Assembly: GCA_944319935.1 (NCBI GenBank)
Contig: CALUFM010000031.1
Span: 104,364 to 168,363, forward strand
Direction of reading: 5' to 3'
Length of the DNA: 64,000 nucleotides
Source: an uncultured Prevotella sp.
Lineage (GTDB): Bacteria; Bacteroidota; Bacteroidia; Bacteroidales; Bacteroidaceae
In this document: one piece after another, positions 55,477 through 64,000 of the stretch
Layout: each line of letters begins with the position of its first letter
Numbering within the stretch: position 1 is the first letter of the stretch
Program-made: the position numbers and the translations under genes
The notes under the pieces: model-generated
The model's database searches: none
Seen by the model: only the letters and a program-made list of their open reading frames with translations
What the model was told of the DNA's origin: nothing

Positions 55477-55926
55477 TCACGCCGTTTCCTCAGCGTCGTC
55501 GAGAGCCACGCCGACGGCGTTCTTGGGCAGCTCCTTCACCTTGCAGCCGGTCAAGAGGGCGCGCACGCGGGTCTTGTCCTTCTCGATTTTCGTCTCGGGC
55601 TGGAACAGCACGTGTACCGACTTTACGTTGCCCCCGGCGGTGAAGTCCTCGACGGTGGCCGCGGGCTTGGTTGACATGCCTATTTTGAACGTGCCGAGGC
55701 GGTTGAGCTTCACGCGGTGCGACATCTGCAGGTGCTTCTGCATGGTCTCCACCAGCTCGCTCAGCACGGCCACTATGTCGGCGCGCTTCACGGTGCAGTT
55801 GGCCTGCATCTCCTCGGCCAGGTCGTCGATGTCAACCGTGCCCGTGTGTACCGCCCGGGCGTACCATTCGCCCCTGTGGTTTGATGTACTCCTGTTGTCC
55901 TGATAAAGCTTATAAAATACTGCCAT
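55477..55926 (-). CDS. HU-like DNA-binding protein (HU-HIG type)
   Basis: A 149-residue protein of the HU/IHF fold: MAVFYKLYQDNRS at the start, DIDDLAEEMQANCTVKRADIVAVLSELV helix pair, then VKLNRLGTFKIGMSTKPA, the beta-arm region, and an acidic tail. It lacks the canonical Pro-tipped arm, as usual for the Bacteroidetes variants found beside smalltalk. Probably nucleoid-associated or a regulator. Its promoter (TACCTTTG, 56005-56012 minus strand) is strong. Confidence 0.88.
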   Translation of the reverse strand: MAVFYKLYQDNRSTSNHRGEWYARAVHTGTVDIDDLAEEMQANCTVKRADIVAVLSELVETMQKHLQMSHRVKLNRLGTFKIGMSTKPAATVEDFTAGGNVKSVHVLFQPETKIEKDKTRVRALLTGCKVKELPKNAVGVALDDAEETA

Positions 55927-56004
55927 GATCTGTAAATGTTTTAAGTTTGTTTGTTTTTTGAAAATTGTTTGTTAACTCTGTTCGCTCGATGCATCTTGCG
56001 GTTG

Positions 56005-56012
56005 CAAAGGTA
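56005..56012 (-). promoter_or_regulatory. -7 box of the HU-like gene
   Basis: TACCTTTG followed by C on the minus strand, 79 bp before the ATG. Confidence 0.65.
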
Positions 56013-56082
56013 CGGCAATTCCGCCCTCGCTCCAAGCCCGAACGCTATACATCGTTGGAGTGGATGGCAGGAGATTTTTTCA

Positions 56083-56245
56083 ATGCACAATTCATAATTC
56101 ATAATGCACAATTCACAATTCATAATGCATAATTGGGTGGTTTTCCAATTCACAATTGGTTTGGCGGCGTAAATATGGATTTTGCAAAGGCGACGCTTCT
56201 GATAAGCCAAGTAATTATGCATTGTGCATTATGAATTATGCATTA
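56083..56245. repeat. AATTCATAATGCA repeats in inverted arrangement
   Basis: 7- to 8-bp AATTCATAATG units at 56083-56130 and complementary units at 56210-56245 bracket a spacer without ORF. Within 55927-56456 there are also TTTTCACCT units at 56350-56410, next to the ychF promoter. Confidence 0.8.
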
Positions 56246-56419
56246 ATAGACGGCAAATTGCGGGGTGAAAAGCGGCCTCGTGTAACGCATTGACTGTCAG
56301 CCTGTTGCGCGGGCGGCGAAATGCGGCCTTTGCGCCCCTCGCCCGCCCAATTCCATTTTTTCACCCTTTCATCTTTTTACTTTTTCACCTTTTTACTTTT
56401 TTACCTTTTCAAAAAGTCC

Positions 56420-56427
56420 TACCTTTG
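56420..56427 (+). promoter_or_regulatory. ychF -7 box
   Basis: TACCTTTG followed by C, 30 bp before the ATG at 56457; the -33 position is occupied by TTTTTACTT repeats. Confidence 0.6.
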
Positions 56428-56456
56428 CACCTGAATAAACGTTTATAACTTCAGAT

Positions 56457-57557
56457 ATGTCATTAAAATGTGGTATAGTGGGCCTGCCCAACGTGGGCAA
56501 GTCCACGCTTTTCAACTGCCTGTCAAGCGCGAAGGCGCAGGCGGCAAACTTCCCTTTCTGCACCATAGAGCCCAACGTGGGCATGATAACCGTGCCCGAC
56601 GAACGCCTGACAAAGCTGGCCGAAATCGTGCATCCGGGGCGCATCGTGCCGGCCACGTGCGAGATTGTTGACATAGCCGGGCTGGTGAAGGGCGCGAGCA
56701 AGGGTGAGGGCCTGGGCAACAAGTTCCTCGGCAACATACGCGAGACCGACGCCATAATACACGTGCTGCGCTGCTTCGACGACGACAACATAACCCACGT
56801 TGACGGCACAATCGACCCGATACGCGACAAGGAAATAATCGACACCGAGCTGCAACTGAAGGACCTCGAAACCATCGAGGCGCGCCTCTCCAAGCAGCAG
56901 AAGGTGGCCGCCGCGGGCAACAAGGACGCAAAGGTGGAGGTCACGGTGCTGGAGGCTTACAAGGAAGTGCTGGAGCAGGGACGGAACGCCCGCGTGGTGA
57001 CGTTCGACTCGAAAGAGGAGCAGGAGGCCGCGCGCAACCTCTTCCTGCTGACGGCCAAGCCCGTGCTTTACGTATGCAACGTTGACGAGGCCTCGGCCAA
57101 GACGGGCAACGACTACAGCCGCCGCGTGGAGGAAATAGCCAAGGAGGAAGGAGCCGAGGCAATGGTCATAGCGGCCAAGACCGAGGAGGACATAGCCGGA
57201 CTTGAGACCTACGAGGACAAGAAGATGTTCCTCGACGAGCTGGGCCTGGAGGAGAGCGGAGTGAACCGCCTCATAAAGAAAGCCTACGCCCTGCTCAACC
57301 TCGAGACGTTCATCACCGCCGGCGAGATGGAGGTGAAGGCCTGGACGTACAAGAAGGGATGGAAGGCACCGCAGTGCGCCGGCGTCATCCACACCGACTT
57401 CGAGAAAGGCTTCATCCGCGCCGAGGTAATCAAGTACGACGACTACATCAAGTACGGCTCTGAGGCCGCAGTGCGCGAGGCCGGCAAGATGGGCATCGAG
57501 GGCAAGGACTACGTCGTGCAGGACGGCGACATCATGCACTTCCGCTTCAATGTCTGA
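56457..57557 (+). CDS. ychF: Obg-family ATPase YchF
   Basis: A 366-residue P-loop protein: G1 GLPNVGKSTLFN, G3 DIAGLVKGAS, and the C-terminal TGS domain. YchF binds ATP rather than GTP because its G4 motif is changed (here YVCNVDE instead of NKxD), interacts with ribosomes and affects stress responses. Length is standard. The stop is followed directly by 9-bp GATGAGCCC repeats. Confidence 0.96.
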   Translation: MSLKCGIVGLPNVGKSTLFNCLSSAKAQAANFPFCTIEPNVGMITVPDERLTKLAEIVHPGRIVPATCEIVDIAGLVKGASKGEGLGNKFLGNIRETDAIIHVLRCFDDDNITHVDGTIDPIRDKEIIDTELQLKDLETIEARLSKQQKVAAAGNKDAKVEVTVLEAYKEVLEQGRNARVVTFDSKEEQEAARNLFLLTAKPVLYVCNVDEASAKTGNDYSRRVEEIAKEEGAEAMVIAAKTEEDIAGLETYEDKKMFLDELGLEESGVNRLIKKAYALLNLETFITAGEMEVKAWTYKKGWKAPQCAGVIHTDFEKGFIRAEVIKYDDYIKYGSEAAVREAGKMGIEGKDYVVQDGDIMHFRFNV

Positions 57558-57559
57558 TT

Positions 57560-57805
57560 ATCAATAAGCCCGATGAGCCCGATGAGCCCGATAAGCCCAA
57601 TAAGCCGCAGGATAAGCTGGGGCTGTCCCGTCAGGGCTATCAGGCTCATTAGCCCTATTCGGCTTATCCGGCTTACTAAGCTTCCGGCCTATTTGTCTCA
57701 TTTGGCTTATCCGGCTCATTTGTCTTATTTGGCCTATTCGGCCTATCACTCCTATCACCCCCTACCCTCCCCAATTATGAATTGTGAATTATGAATCCTG
57801 AATTG
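57560..57805. repeat. 9-bp GGCC units and ATGAATT units before lgt
   Basis: About 20 units of 9 bp, with the strand switch near 57630, then AATTATGAATTGTGAATTATG. The last repeat unit contains the lgt start codon. Confidence 0.8.
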
Positions 57806-58642
57806 TCATACATCCTCTGGAACCCCGACCTCGTGGCCTTCCATCTCGGCGGCTTCTCGCTGCGCTGGTATTCGCTGTGCTGGCTCGTGGGCCTGCTGGC
57901 CGCCTACCTCATAGTCAGGCGGCTCTACAAGGAGCAGAAAATCAAGCCCGAGCTGTTCGACCCTCTGTTCATCTACTGCTTCGTCGGCATACTCATAGGC
58001 TCGCGCCTCGGCCACTGCCTGTTCTACAAGCCGGGCTACTTCCTCTCCAGCGGCAAGCACATGATGGAGATGGTGCTGCCCATACGCTTCCTGGCCGACG
58101 GCTCGTGGAAGTTCACCGGCTACGAGGGACTGGCCAGCCACGGCGGCACCATCGGGCTGATACTGGCCCTATGGCTCTACGTCCGCCGCACCAAGGTCAA
58201 CCTCTGGCGCGTGCTTGACAACGTGGCCATCGCCACGCCCGTGACGGCCTGCTGCATACGCCTGGGCAACCTGATGAACTCTGAAATCATAGGCAAGGTC
58301 ACCGACGTGCCCTGGGCGTTCGTCTTCGAGCGCGTTGACCTCCTGCCCCGCCACCCCGGACAGCTCTACGAGGCACTGGCCTACGCCCTGTTCTTCTTCG
58401 TGGGCTGGCACCTCTACCGCAAGCGTCCCGAACGTGTGGGCACGGGCTTCTTCTTCGGCCTCTGCATCACGCTAATCTTTGCCGCCCGCTTCTTCATAGA
58501 GTTCACCAAGGACATCCAGGAAGCCTTCGAGGCCTCAATGCCGCTCAACATGGGTCAGTTGCTCAGCCTGCCATTCGTAGCCGCCGGCCTCGTCTGCATG
58601 TTCAACCACAAGCTCATGCGCCGCCTTGGAGCGGAAAAGTAA
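57791..58642 (+). CDS. lgt: Prolipoprotein diacylglyceryl transferase
   Basis: A 283-residue inner-membrane enzyme that adds diacylglycerol to the lipobox Cys of prolipoproteins. About seven spans; the signature [19 protein letters not shown] (consensus GRxGNFxNxE) and SHGGTIG, with the essential His, are present. [10 protein letters not shown] is the family's C-terminal motif. Its first residues (MNPEL) come from an ATGAATT-type repeat at the start codon. Confidence 0.96.
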   Translation: MNPELSYILWNPDLVAFHLGGFSLRWYSLCWLVGLLAAYLIVRRLYKEQKIKPELFDPLFIYCFVGILIGSRLGHCLFYKPGYFLSSGKHMMEMVLPIRFLADGSWKFTGYEGLASHGGTIGLILALWLYVRRTKVNLWRVLDNVAIATPVTACCIRLGNLMNSEIIGKVTDVPWAFVFERVDLLPRHPGQLYEALAYALFFFVGWHLYRKRPERVGTGFFFGLCITLIFAARFFIEFTKDIQEAFEASMPLNMGQLLSLPFVAAGLVCMFNHKLMRRLGAEK

Positions 58643-58649
58643 AAAGACG

Positions 58650-58740
58650 AGTGACAAGTTAACAGCAGACAAGTGACAAGCTGTCAGCAGACAAGCCTAT
58701 CAGGCTCATTCGGCTTATTCGGCCCATTCGGCCCATCAGT
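58650..58740. repeat. Short composite repeat
   Basis: CAGCAGACAAG units then 9-bp GGCTCATTC units directly after lgt. Confidence 0.8.
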
Positions 58741-58757
58741 TCTGAATAGTCAAGCAA

Positions 58758-58789
58758 AGTCAGGGCAGACCCGTGTGTCTGCCCTGACT
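58758..58789. terminator. Hairpin repeat acting as lgt/mutS terminator
   Basis: AGTCAGGGCAGAC pairs perfectly with GTCTGCCCTGACT around CCGTGT. It is a copy of the dispersed 26-bp element with an enlarged stem, and lies between the convergent lgt and mutS genes. ATTCATTTTTC tracts follow to 58908. Confidence 0.6.
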
Positions 58790-58908
58790 GGCAATGCAAA
58801 AATAAATGAAAAATGAATAATCAGCAACTTGCGCAACGGCGTCTGCCCGATTATTCATTTTTCATTATTCATTCTTCATTCATTAAATGATTTCTCATTT
58901 TTCATTCT

Positions 58909-61554
58909 TCATTTCTCATTTCCCCCAGTTACTATTTTCTTTATGTCGTTGAGCTTGTTGAGGGCTTCCACGGGCGTTAGGTTGTTGATGTCGAGGCCGA
59001 GGATTTCGTCGCGCACCTGGCACAGCACGGGGTCGTCAAGTTGGAAGAAGCTTAGCTGCATGCCCTCGCGTGTCTGGCTGATTTTGTCGGTGGTGGCCGG
59101 CTTGCCCGCCGCTCCCACCTGGGCGTTGTCGGCTTCGAGCTGTTTCAGTATGGCCTCGGCGCGGCGCACGATGCTCTTGGGCATGCCGGCGATTTGGGCT
59201 ACGTGGATGCCGAACGAGTGTTCAGAGCCGCCGCGTTCGAGCTTGCGCAGGAAGATGACCTTGCCGCCGGCCTCGCGCACGCTGACGTTGAAGTTCTTGA
59301 TGCGCGCGAAGTTCTTCTCCATCTCGTTAAGCTCGTGGTAGTGCGTGGCGAAGAGTGTGCGCGCCCTGGCTTTCGGTTGCTCGTGCAGGTATTCCACGAT
59401 GGCCCAGGCTATGCTGATGCCGTCGTAGGTGGAGGTGCCTCGGCCAAGCTCGTCGAACAGCACGAGTGAGCGCGGCGTGACGTTGTTCAGTATGTTGGCG
59501 GCCTCGGTCATCTCGACCATGAACGTCGATTCGCCCAGCGAGATGTTGTCTGACGCGCCCACTCGGGTGAAAATCTTGTCCACCAAGCCTATTTTCGCGC
59601 TCTCTGCCGGCACGTAGCTGCCTATTTGGGCCATCAGCGTGATGAGCGCGGTCTGGCGCAGCAGGGCGGACTTTCCGGCCATGTTGGGGCCTGTTATCAT
59701 CATGATTTGCTGGCGGCGGTCGTCAAGGCTGACGTCGTTGGGCACGTAGCTCTCGCCCGGGGGCAGTTGTGTCTCGATTACGGGGTGGCGGCCTTGCCTG
59801 ATGTCAAGCACGATGCCGTCAGGCTCGATTACGGGGCGGACGTATCGGCGCGCCTCCGCCGCCTTGGCGAATGACAGCAGGCAGTCGAGCTTGGCCACGA
59901 GGGCTGCGTCGGCCTGTATGGCGGGTATGTACTCCTGCATGTCGGCCACGAGGTCGGCGAAGAGCTTCGCCTCGAGGGCGAGTATTTTGTCTTCCGCGCC
60001 GAGTATTTTCTCCTCGTACTGCTTCAGTTCCTGCGTTATGTAGCGTTCGGCCTGCGCCAGTGTCTGCTTGCGCACCCAGTCATGCGGCACTTTGTCCTTG
60101 AACGTGTTACGCACTTCGAGGTAGTAGCCGAACACGTTGTTGTATCCTATCTTGAGCGAGGTGATGCCCGTGGCCTCGGTCTCGCGTTCCTGTAGCTTCA
60201 GCAGGTATTCCTTGCCGTGCGATGATATTTGGCGCAGCTCGTCAAGCTCGGCGTTGACGCCGCCGCGGATTACTCCGCCCTTGCTTACGAGCTGTGGCGG
60301 GTCGTCTTGCAGCTCGCGCCCTATCCTGTCGCGCAGCCCCTCGCAGAGGCTGATGTTCTCGCCCATGCGGCGCAGGCTGCCGTCGCCTGACTCCAGGCAG
60401 GCCGCCCTTACGGGGCCGAGGGCTTGCAGGGCGGTGCGCAGTTGGACCACCTCGCGGGGCGAGACGCGCCCCACGGCCGCCTTAGATATTATGCGCTCGA
60501 GGTCGCCCACGCGGTGGAGCTGCTGGTCGACGATGTCGCGCAGCTCGGGGTCGCGGAAGAAGCTCTCCACCACCTCGTGGCGGCTCTCTATGGCCTTGGC
60601 GTCGCGCAGGGGGAACACCACCCACCGCTTGAGCAGCCTCGCCCCCATCGGCGTCACGGTCTGGTCGATGACGTCGAGCAGCGACGCGCCGTCGTCCTGC
60701 ATGGGGCGCAGCAGCTCGAGCGAGCGTATGGTGAACTTGTCAAGGCGGACGTAACGCTCCTCGTCGATGCGCGCCAGCGACGTGATGTGGCCGATGTGCG
60801 TGTGCTGGGTCATCTCGAGGTACTGCAGCACGGCCCCGGCGGCCACTATGCCGCTGTGCATGTGGTCAACGCCGAAGCCCTTGAGCGTCTTCACGCCGAA
60901 GTGGCGCATGAGCTTCTGCTCGGCCGTCTGCTCGGTGAACACCCAGTCGTCAAGCTCGAAGGTGAAATACTTTGAGCCGAACCACCGCTCGAAGGTCTCC
61001 CTCCTGCCCCGCTCGTACAGCACTTCCTTCGGCGAGAAGTTGACGAGCAGCTTCTCCACGTCGTCAATCGAGCCTTCGCCCGTGAGGAACTCGCCCGTGG
61101 ATATGTCGAGGAAGGCCACGCCGCAGGCCGCCTTGCCGAAGTTGACGGCGGCAAGGAAGTTGTTCTCCTTGTAGTCAAGCACGTTGTCGGTCATGGCCAC
61201 GCCGGGCGTCACCAGTTCGGTGATGCCGCGCTTGACGAGCTTCTTTGTCAGCTTGGGGTCTTCGAGTTGGTCGCAGATGGCCACGCGGCGGCCGGCCCTC
61301 ACGAGCTTTGGCAGGTAAGTGTCGAGCGCGTGGTAGGGGAAGCCCGCCATTTCCGTGGGCGCGCCGCCCTGCTGCCCGCCGTTGCTGCGGCGTGTGAGGG
61401 TGATGCCGAGTATGCGGCTGGCGTCGATGGCGTCTTGCAGGTAAGTCTCGTAGAAGTCGCCGCAGCGGAACAGCAGCAGGGCGTCGGGGTGCTGCGCCTT
61501 GAACGAGAAAAACTGCTTCATCATCGGCGTAAGCTCGTTGTCTTTCTTGGCCAT
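58909..61554 (-). CDS. mutS: DNA mismatch repair protein MutS
   Basis: An 881-residue MutS. The N-terminal GDFYETY carries the mismatch-binding Phe-x-Glu; the C-terminal ATPase domain has Walker [25 protein letters not shown] (Walker B and signature) and [12 protein letters not shown]. Upstream codons in frame would add 21 residues before the expected [15 protein letters not shown], so 61554 is chosen. The last three residues (NEK) derive from an AATGAGAAATGAAG repeat at the stop. Confidence 0.97.
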   Translation of the reverse strand: MAKKDNELTPMMKQFFSFKAQHPDALLLFRCGDFYETYLQDAIDASRILGITLTRRSNGGQQGGAPTEMAGFPYHALDTYLPKLVRAGRRVAICDQLEDPKLTKKLVKRGITELVTPGVAMTDNVLDYKENNFLAAVNFGKAACGVAFLDISTGEFLTGEGSIDDVEKLLVNFSPKEVLYERGRRETFERWFGSKYFTFELDDWVFTEQTAEQKLMRHFGVKTLKGFGVDHMHSGIVAAGAVLQYLEMTQHTHIGHITSLARIDEERYVRLDKFTIRSLELLRPMQDDGASLLDVIDQTVTPMGARLLKRWVVFPLRDAKAIESRHEVVESFFRDPELRDIVDQQLHRVGDLERIISKAAVGRVSPREVVQLRTALQALGPVRAACLESGDGSLRRMGENISLCEGLRDRIGRELQDDPPQLVSKGGVIRGGVNAELDELRQISSHGKEYLLKLQERETEATGITSLKIGYNNVFGYYLEVRNTFKDKVPHDWVRKQTLAQAERYITQELKQYEEKILGAEDKILALEAKLFADLVADMQEYIPAIQADAALVAKLDCLLSFAKAAEARRYVRPVIEPDGIVLDIRQGRHPVIETQLPPGESYVPNDVSLDDRRQQIMMITGPNMAGKSALLRQTALITLMAQIGSYVPAESAKIGLVDKIFTRVGASDNISLGESTFMVEMTEAANILNNVTPRSLVLFDELGRGTSTYDGISIAWAIVEYLHEQPKARARTLFATHYHELNEMEKNFARIKNFNVSVREAGGKVIFLRKLERGGSEHSFGIHVAQIAGMPKSIVRRAEAILKQLEADNAQVGAAGKPATTDKISQTREGMQLSFFQLDDPVLCQVRDEILGLDINNLTPVEALNKLNDIKKIVTGGNEK

Positions 61555-61614
61555 GGGTGTTTGTCTTTGTTTATGAATGTCAGCAAAGCTCCCGTTCGTG
61601 GGAGTTTCAACCTG

Positions 61615-61622
61615 CAAAGATA
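61615..61622 (-). promoter_or_regulatory. mutS -7 box
   Basis: TATCTTTG followed by C on the minus strand, 60 bp before the ATG, directly next to the hairpin at 61623-61664. Confidence 0.6.
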
Positions 61623-61664
61623 CGAAAAATCGGACGGATGATGAAACTTCCGTCCGATTTTTCG
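61623..61664 (-). terminator. Hairpin upstream of mutS
   Basis: A perfect 15-bp stem (CGAAAAATCGGACGG with its complement) and a 12-base loop. On the minus strand its descending arm ends in ATTTTTCG, which could end the transcript of the 61916-62551 gene; it also covers the mutS -33 region. Confidence 0.6.
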
Positions 61665-61669
61665 TTTAT

Positions 61670-61915
61670 GGCAAACAAGTTTGCAGCAAGCCTTATCAGG
61701 CTCATTAGGCTTATTTGACTTATTAGCCCAATGGGCCGAATGGGCCTGATAAGCCAAATAGGCCCGATGAGCCGAATGAGCCCAATAGGCCCGATAAGGC
61801 TTGTCCGCTTGTTGCTTGTCTGCTGACAGCTTGTTGCTTGTCTGCTGACTGCTTGTCTGCTGACTGCTTGTCTGCTGATTGCTTGTCTGCTGATTGCTTG
61901 TCTGCTGATTGCAAA
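61670..61915. repeat. Composite repeat with regular 15-bp units
   Basis: 9-bp GGCCN units, then at least six regular 15-bp units (TCTGCTGATTGCTTG) at 61815-61912. They reach the stop codon of the next gene. Confidence 0.9.
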
Positions 61916-62551
61916 TTATCTTTTTCCCTTGAATGTGCCGCTTGCGCCGTGGCCTATGCCGCCGTGGTTGTTGGTGTTGTTATTGTGGCTTGGGCGTATG
62001 CCGTGGCCTGTGCCGTGTTGCGGCTGCGCGGGCCTTGCGCCGTGGCCGATGCCGGGCTGTGGCGGGCGTCCGTGGCCGATGGCGGCCGAGTTGCGGAAGT
62101 CGCGGCCCTTGTACCAGCTAATGTTGTTGTACTTCTTGCCGTGTTCGCCGCGGTAAGTCATGTAGACGCGCGGGGCGGGGTAGTACATCTTCATGCGGTC
62201 GGGGTAGCGCGTGTACACCTTCACCACTATGCCGCCGTTCCACTTTACGGGCGTGTAGAAGTAGTCGGCCTTGTAGAACTTGCTGTACTGCGTGGCCGTA
62301 AGCACGAAATTGATGTCGTAGTTGCGGCGGCTGAGGTAGGTGCCCTTGATGTTTTTCGGCGACGAGATTGACGAGAAGTAGTCGAAGTTGATTTCATACA
62401 CGGCTTCATACTGGGCGTCGTTCAGCCCCAGTTCGTAGGCCATCTTGTCCGTGAGGAACAGTGCCTCGCGGCGCGCGTCCTCGTAGCTCATGGCCTGCGC
62501 CGCAAACACCATGGTGAGTGCGGCTGCGATGGTCATCATTATCCGTTTCAT
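61916..62551 (-). CDS. Secreted protein with Gly/His-rich C-terminus
   Basis: A 211-residue protein with a signal peptide (VFAAQAMS), a folded domain of about 130 residues (DARREALFLTDKMAYELGLN, YDINFVLTATQYSKF) and a low-complexity tail with repeated IGHG and Asn/His runs, which might bind metal. The first half resembles secreted helical proteins of Prevotella, but no family was named. A -7 box (TACCTTTG) lies at 62577-62584 on the minus strand. Confidence 0.7.
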   Translation of the reverse strand: MKRIMMTIAAALTMVFAAQAMSYEDARREALFLTDKMAYELGLNDAQYEAVYEINFDYFSSISSPKNIKGTYLSRRNYDINFVLTATQYSKFYKADYFYTPVKWNGGIVVKVYTRYPDRMKMYYPAPRVYMTYRGEHGKKYNNISWYKGRDFRNSAAIGHGRPPQPGIGHGARPAQPQHGTGHGIRPSHNNNTNNHGGIGHGASGTFKGKR

Positions 62552-62594
62552 ATCATTGATGCTATTGATTTGTCGGCAAAGGTACGGATATTAA

Positions 62595-63010
62595 ATGGAA
62601 AATGAAGAATGAAAAATCTTTACTAAATGAAAAATGAAGAATGAATAATGAAAAATCAATTACTGAATGAAAAATGAAGAATGAATAATGAAAAATCTTG
62701 GCTGGATGAATAATTTACGGTATGTGTAGGGGCGGACCCGTGTGTCCGCCCTTCGTATCGTCCGCCCCTCATGCAAATCCGCCATTCATATCATCTTCGT
62801 ATCATTTGTCAGTCCTTCATTTGTCTTTGCCGCATTTGTCTTCGTATCATTTGTCAGGGCAGACACACGGGTCTGCCCCTACAAGCGGATGTTTCCTCAT
62901 ATTGTAAATTTTTAATTTCTCATTATTCATTTTTCATTCAGTAATTGATTTTTCATTATTCATTTTTCATTCAGCCAAGATTTTTCATTCTTCATTCTTC
63001 ATTTTTAATT
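62595..63010. repeat. ATGAAAAATGAAG tracts and two hairpin-element copies
   Basis: 62595-62710 and 62900-63010 are complementary 7-bp-type tracts. Between them a GGGCGGACC copy (62726-62751) and an inverted GGGCAGACA copy (62857-62882) face each other around CATTTGTC repeats. The whole gap is thus one nested inverted repeat; no gene is seen. Confidence 0.85.
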
Positions 63011-63431
63011 TTACAACAGTTCCATTCAGCGGGTTGCTCACCCGTTTTACGTACATCATCCAGCAGTAGCGGCTGAAGAACGACGTCTGGCGCACGCCCT
63101 TGCGGTTGCGCGCGTTGTAGGCCATGGAGTAGGGGTTGTGCGGCGCGGGCACGTGCAGCACGGCGCACGCCCGCCTCACTATGCCGCTGAAGCTGAAGGC
63201 GCGCCCCTGGCCGTCAACCAGACGCCCGCCCATGTACACCTCGTGGGCCAGGTCGATGAGGTCGGTCACGCTCTCCTGCCAGTACAGGTTCTCCCTGGGC
63301 GAGCGCGCCAGCAGGTCGGCCAACTGCCGCGCCATCTGCTCCTTGGCGTAGTTGCGCTGCTCTTTGGTGAGCGTCTCGGCGAATTCGGTTGTGTGTCTCA
63401 TGTGTGTGTCCATTTCGATAATCATTGCCAT
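62985..63431 (-). CDS. Hypothetical protein with a repeat-encoded tail
   Basis: A 148-residue protein, not recognised. It is charged and helical in the first half (TKEQRNYAKEQMARQLADLL) and basic in the second (AYNARNRKGVRQTSFFSRYC). The C-terminal residues KLKMKNEE come from the AATTAAAAATGAAGAATGAA repeat at its 3' end. A -7 box TAATTTTG (63492-63499, minus strand) lies 60 bp upstream and supports a real gene. It resembles phage or plasmid-type small proteins only weakly. Confidence 0.62.
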   Translation of the reverse strand: MAMIIEMDTHMRHTTEFAETLTKEQRNYAKEQMARQLADLLARSPRENLYWQESVTDLIDLAHEVYMGGRLVDGQGRAFSFSGIVRRACAVLHVPAPHNPYSMAYNARNRKGVRQTSFFSRYCWMMYVKRVSNPLNGTVVKLKMKNEE

Positions 63432-63499
63432 TTTTCTTGTTTTTTAAATTGTCAGGTTGTTCTTTGATGTTGCTGAAAACTAATCCGGCTGCAAAATTA

Positions 63500-64000
63500 C
63501 GCCGCCTGTGCGCACAATATGTTCACAACGCTATATACTTTACGCCTCCGTCTGTTAAAAATGATGAACGCCCCGGCCGCCGCCAGTGCGCCCCTCAGGC
63601 AGCGGCTGCGCGCCCCGCTGCGGCCAGCGGCCAACAGCCTGAGCCACAGCCACTTGCGCGCATGCCGCCTTTCACAGCCCTTTCCGCCGCCTTTCGCGGC
63701 CTGGAAAGCCGTGTATTGGCTGGCAGTTTTTCAGCAGACAAGCAGACAAGGGACAAGCCTTATTGGGCTTATTTGGCCTATTAGGCTAATTAGGCCCAAT
63801 GAGCCTGATAAGCCCAATGAGCCTGATAGGCCAAATAAGCCTGATAAGCCAAATAAGCCCAATAAGGCTTGTCTGCTTGTCTGCTGACTGCTTGTCTGTT
63901 GACTGCTTGTCTGCTGACTGCTCGTCTGCTGACTGCTTGTCTGTTGACTGCTTGTCTGCTGACTGCTCGTCTGCTGACTGCTTGTCTGTTGACTGCTTGT
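63500..64000. repeat. Composite repeat block reaching the window end
   Basis: 63500-63725 is a GC-rich stretch with no convincing gene. From 63730, CAGACAAG units, then twelve or more 9-bp units (AATTAGGCC), then from about 63865 a regular array of TTGTCTGCTGACTGC and variants (ctgTTgactgc) that continues past the window edge. Confidence 0.88.

Noticed and set aside
61815..61912. Regular 15-bp array resembling a CRISPR
   Set aside because: Units follow each other without unique spacers, and no cas genes are present; it is a simple tandem repeat.
63865..64000. Second CRISPR-like array at the window end
   Set aside because: Same 15-bp tandem units with point variants and no spacers.

Overview
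The window is a 64 kb piece of a GC-rich Bacteroidales chromosome, most likely a Prevotellaceae member. The reasons are: promoters of the Bacteroidetes type (-7 box TAnnTTTG) before many genes, the order uppS-bamA-ompH-ompH-ompH-murI, a long-form IspG, a PorZ-like type IX secretion protein, a 'smalltalk' micro-protein beside an HU-like gene, and very few Shine-Dalgarno sites. I saw no rRNA, tRNA, transposase, phage gene or CRISPR array.

Layout. 0-4.8 kb: end of rpoN, a PAP2-like membrane protein, purE, ispG, upp. 5-10 kb: a secreted two-module protein, pckA, and a candidate small RNA. 10-19 kb: an envelope biogenesis block (DUF6242 lipoprotein, DUF6089 barrel, uppS, bamA, three OmpH chaperones, murI). 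19-23 kb: two related AraC regulators, argR, and a Bax-inhibitor-1 family protein. 23.4-41.7 kb: an eleven-gene, one-strand locus built around homologues of SrfB (actin/Hsp70-fold ATPase) and SrfC (P-loop GTPase-like). It adds a membrane-anchored subtilisin with InlB-like repeats, a second GTPase on a helical-repeat stalk, several one-pass or multi-pass inner-membrane proteins, a periplasmic coiled-coil protein and a helical-repeat/beta-barrel outer-membrane protein. This is the best candidate for an undescribed system: its parts are predicted to reach from cytoplasm to outer membrane. 41.8-43.5 kb: a WG-repeat membrane protein and a GYF/CD225 protein. 43.77-44.16 kb: a cluster of DnaA boxes beside AT-rich DNA, a candidate chromosomal origin. 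44.4-54.9 kb: nadA, a membrane glycosyltransferase, porZ, a GT2 glycosyltransferase, rdgB, a YitT-type protein, leuS. 55-64 kb: smalltalk, HU, ychF, lgt, mutS and two secreted or hypothetical proteins.

Nearly every intergenic gap carries short repeats. The families are a composite of a 15-bp unit (reads SADKQ) with a 9-bp unit (core GGCCNAT), 9-bp GAAGTTAGA and TTTTCACCT tracts, 7-bp ATGAATT tracts, a hairpin with the core GGGCAGACCCGTGTGTCT, and a GAGAATTGAGAAT hairpin. They also enter genes: leuS carries what look like three in-frame repeat insertions, and MurI, the membrane glycosyltransferase, the YitT protein and the last hypothetical gene end in repeat-encoded tails.

All calls come from reading the sequence and from remembered family features; no database search was run.
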